From Chloroflexota bacterium (GTDB lineage Bacteria > Chloroflexota > Anaerolineae > Anaerolineales > Anaerolineaceae), in the NCBI GenBank assembly GCA_021796375.1, contig JAJYJF010000147.1, positions 1 through 6,179 on the forward strand: DNA of 6,179 nucleotides. The letters are read 5' to 3'. The notes beneath the pieces were generated by a model. The model did no database searches, had not been told where the DNA came from, and saw only the letters and a program-made list of their open reading frames with translations. A program made the translations under genes and the position numbers. The stretch's first letter is position 1. Every line of letters starts with the position of its first letter. Shown piece after piece: positions 5,858-6,179 of this stretch.

Positions 5858-6179
5858 TCATCTTTTACAGGCACAACGATATTTATTTTCGCGGGAAGAT
5901 GCGCCGGCGGTTCTTTCGATGGCACTAAAACCGCGTGCTTCTGATCTTCAAACACTGGCAGGTATTTTACCGCTAATCCGAACGCCAGGACGGCTGCCGC
6001 GAAGATGCCGATCGAGAGCATAAACTCCGGCAGGGAGACATAATAGTGGATATTGCTCATGAAGGTTGGAACGTAGCTGATCGGGTCGGCGTGCTTGACC
6101 GCCAGCAGGGTGACGTTGAAGCGGTTCAGCGTCATCCCCAGCAGGAGGATCACGGAGCTGGCCAGCAGCCCGGTGGGAT
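5854..6179 (-). CDS. NrfD/HybB-family membrane subunit, 5'-truncated
   Basis: Only the C-terminal 107 or so residues are in the window; the gene enters from the right edge, and the first full codons read P-T-G-L-L-A. The NrfD/HybB/PsrC family are multi-helix membrane proteins that exchange electrons with quinones, usually alongside an iron-sulfur subunit. Supporting features are the helix with L-N-R-F-N-V, the stretch Y-Y-V-S-L-P-E, a long final helix running A-F-G-L-A-V-K-Y-L-P-V-F, and a polar tail of about 30 residues. This arrangement (NRxNV, a polar loop with Pro-Glu, then a helix ending KYLPVF) matches the C-terminal end of HybB-type proteins as I know them. The possible start at 6153 (GTG) is internal. 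The stop overlaps the cytochrome b start. HybB-like genes commonly follow a ferredoxin-type subunit gene, which would lie just outside the window. Confidence 0.85.
   Translation of the reverse strand, partial: PTGLLASSVILLLGMTLNRFNVTLLAVKHADPISYVPTFMSNIHYYVSLPEFMLSIGIFAAAVLAFGLAVKYLPVFEDQKHAVLVPSKEPPAHLPAKINIVVPVKDE

Overview
The window reads as a piece of a GC-rich bacterial chromosome, most likely from an uncultured anaerobic or facultative member of the Chloroflexota. That assignment is an inference from three things: the GC content, the pairing of radA with a DUF6391-type small membrane protein, and a respiratory cluster of NrfD, b6-type cytochrome b, multiheme cytochrome c and Rieske protein. 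No rRNA or other phylogenetic marker is present to confirm it. The coding density is high and there is no sign of mobile elements, CRISPR arrays or tRNAs.

Layout. The left part (1-1618, + strand) holds the 3' three quarters of radA, a DNA recombination/repair ATPase, followed nine bases later by a small two-helix membrane protein whose ribosome binding site overlaps the radA stop codon. A 67-base convergent gap (1619-1685) holds a small hairpin. Everything to the right is on the - strand. Reading in the direction of transcription (right to left), it begins with a truncated HybB/NrfD-type integral membrane quinone-interacting subunit (6179-5854). This is followed by a seven-helix b6/subunit IV fused cytochrome b (5857-4823), a membrane-anchored nonaheme cytochrome c (4821-3586) and a Tat-type Rieske iron-sulfur protein (about 3584-3147). 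These four genes abut or overlap by 4 to -1 bases and are almost certainly one operon. After an 89-base gap come an XRE-HTH/cupin regulator (3057-2323) and an FmdE-family protein with a C-terminal zinc ribbon (about 2354-1686), which overlap by about 32 bases.

How the parts fit. The four-gene cluster looks like a composite membrane complex that oxidises a low-potential quinol, probably menaquinol. Cytochrome b and the Rieske protein form a bc/b6f-like core, the nonaheme cytochrome would take the place of cytochrome c1 or f, and the NrfD/HybB protein adds a second quinone-interacting module. Two key positions depart from textbook bc complexes in ways that fit a low-potential or divergent Qo chemistry: the PEWY motif is A-P-W-F, and the Rieske cluster-binding loop has Phe where the potential-raising Tyr normally sits. 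The Rieske gene has no ATG, GTG or TTG that would keep its Tat anchor. A well-spaced GGAG points to an ATC start, which is the most unusual gene-structure observation in the window. The regulator/FmdE pair is probably a separate unit; its ligand and substrate cannot be read from the sequence.
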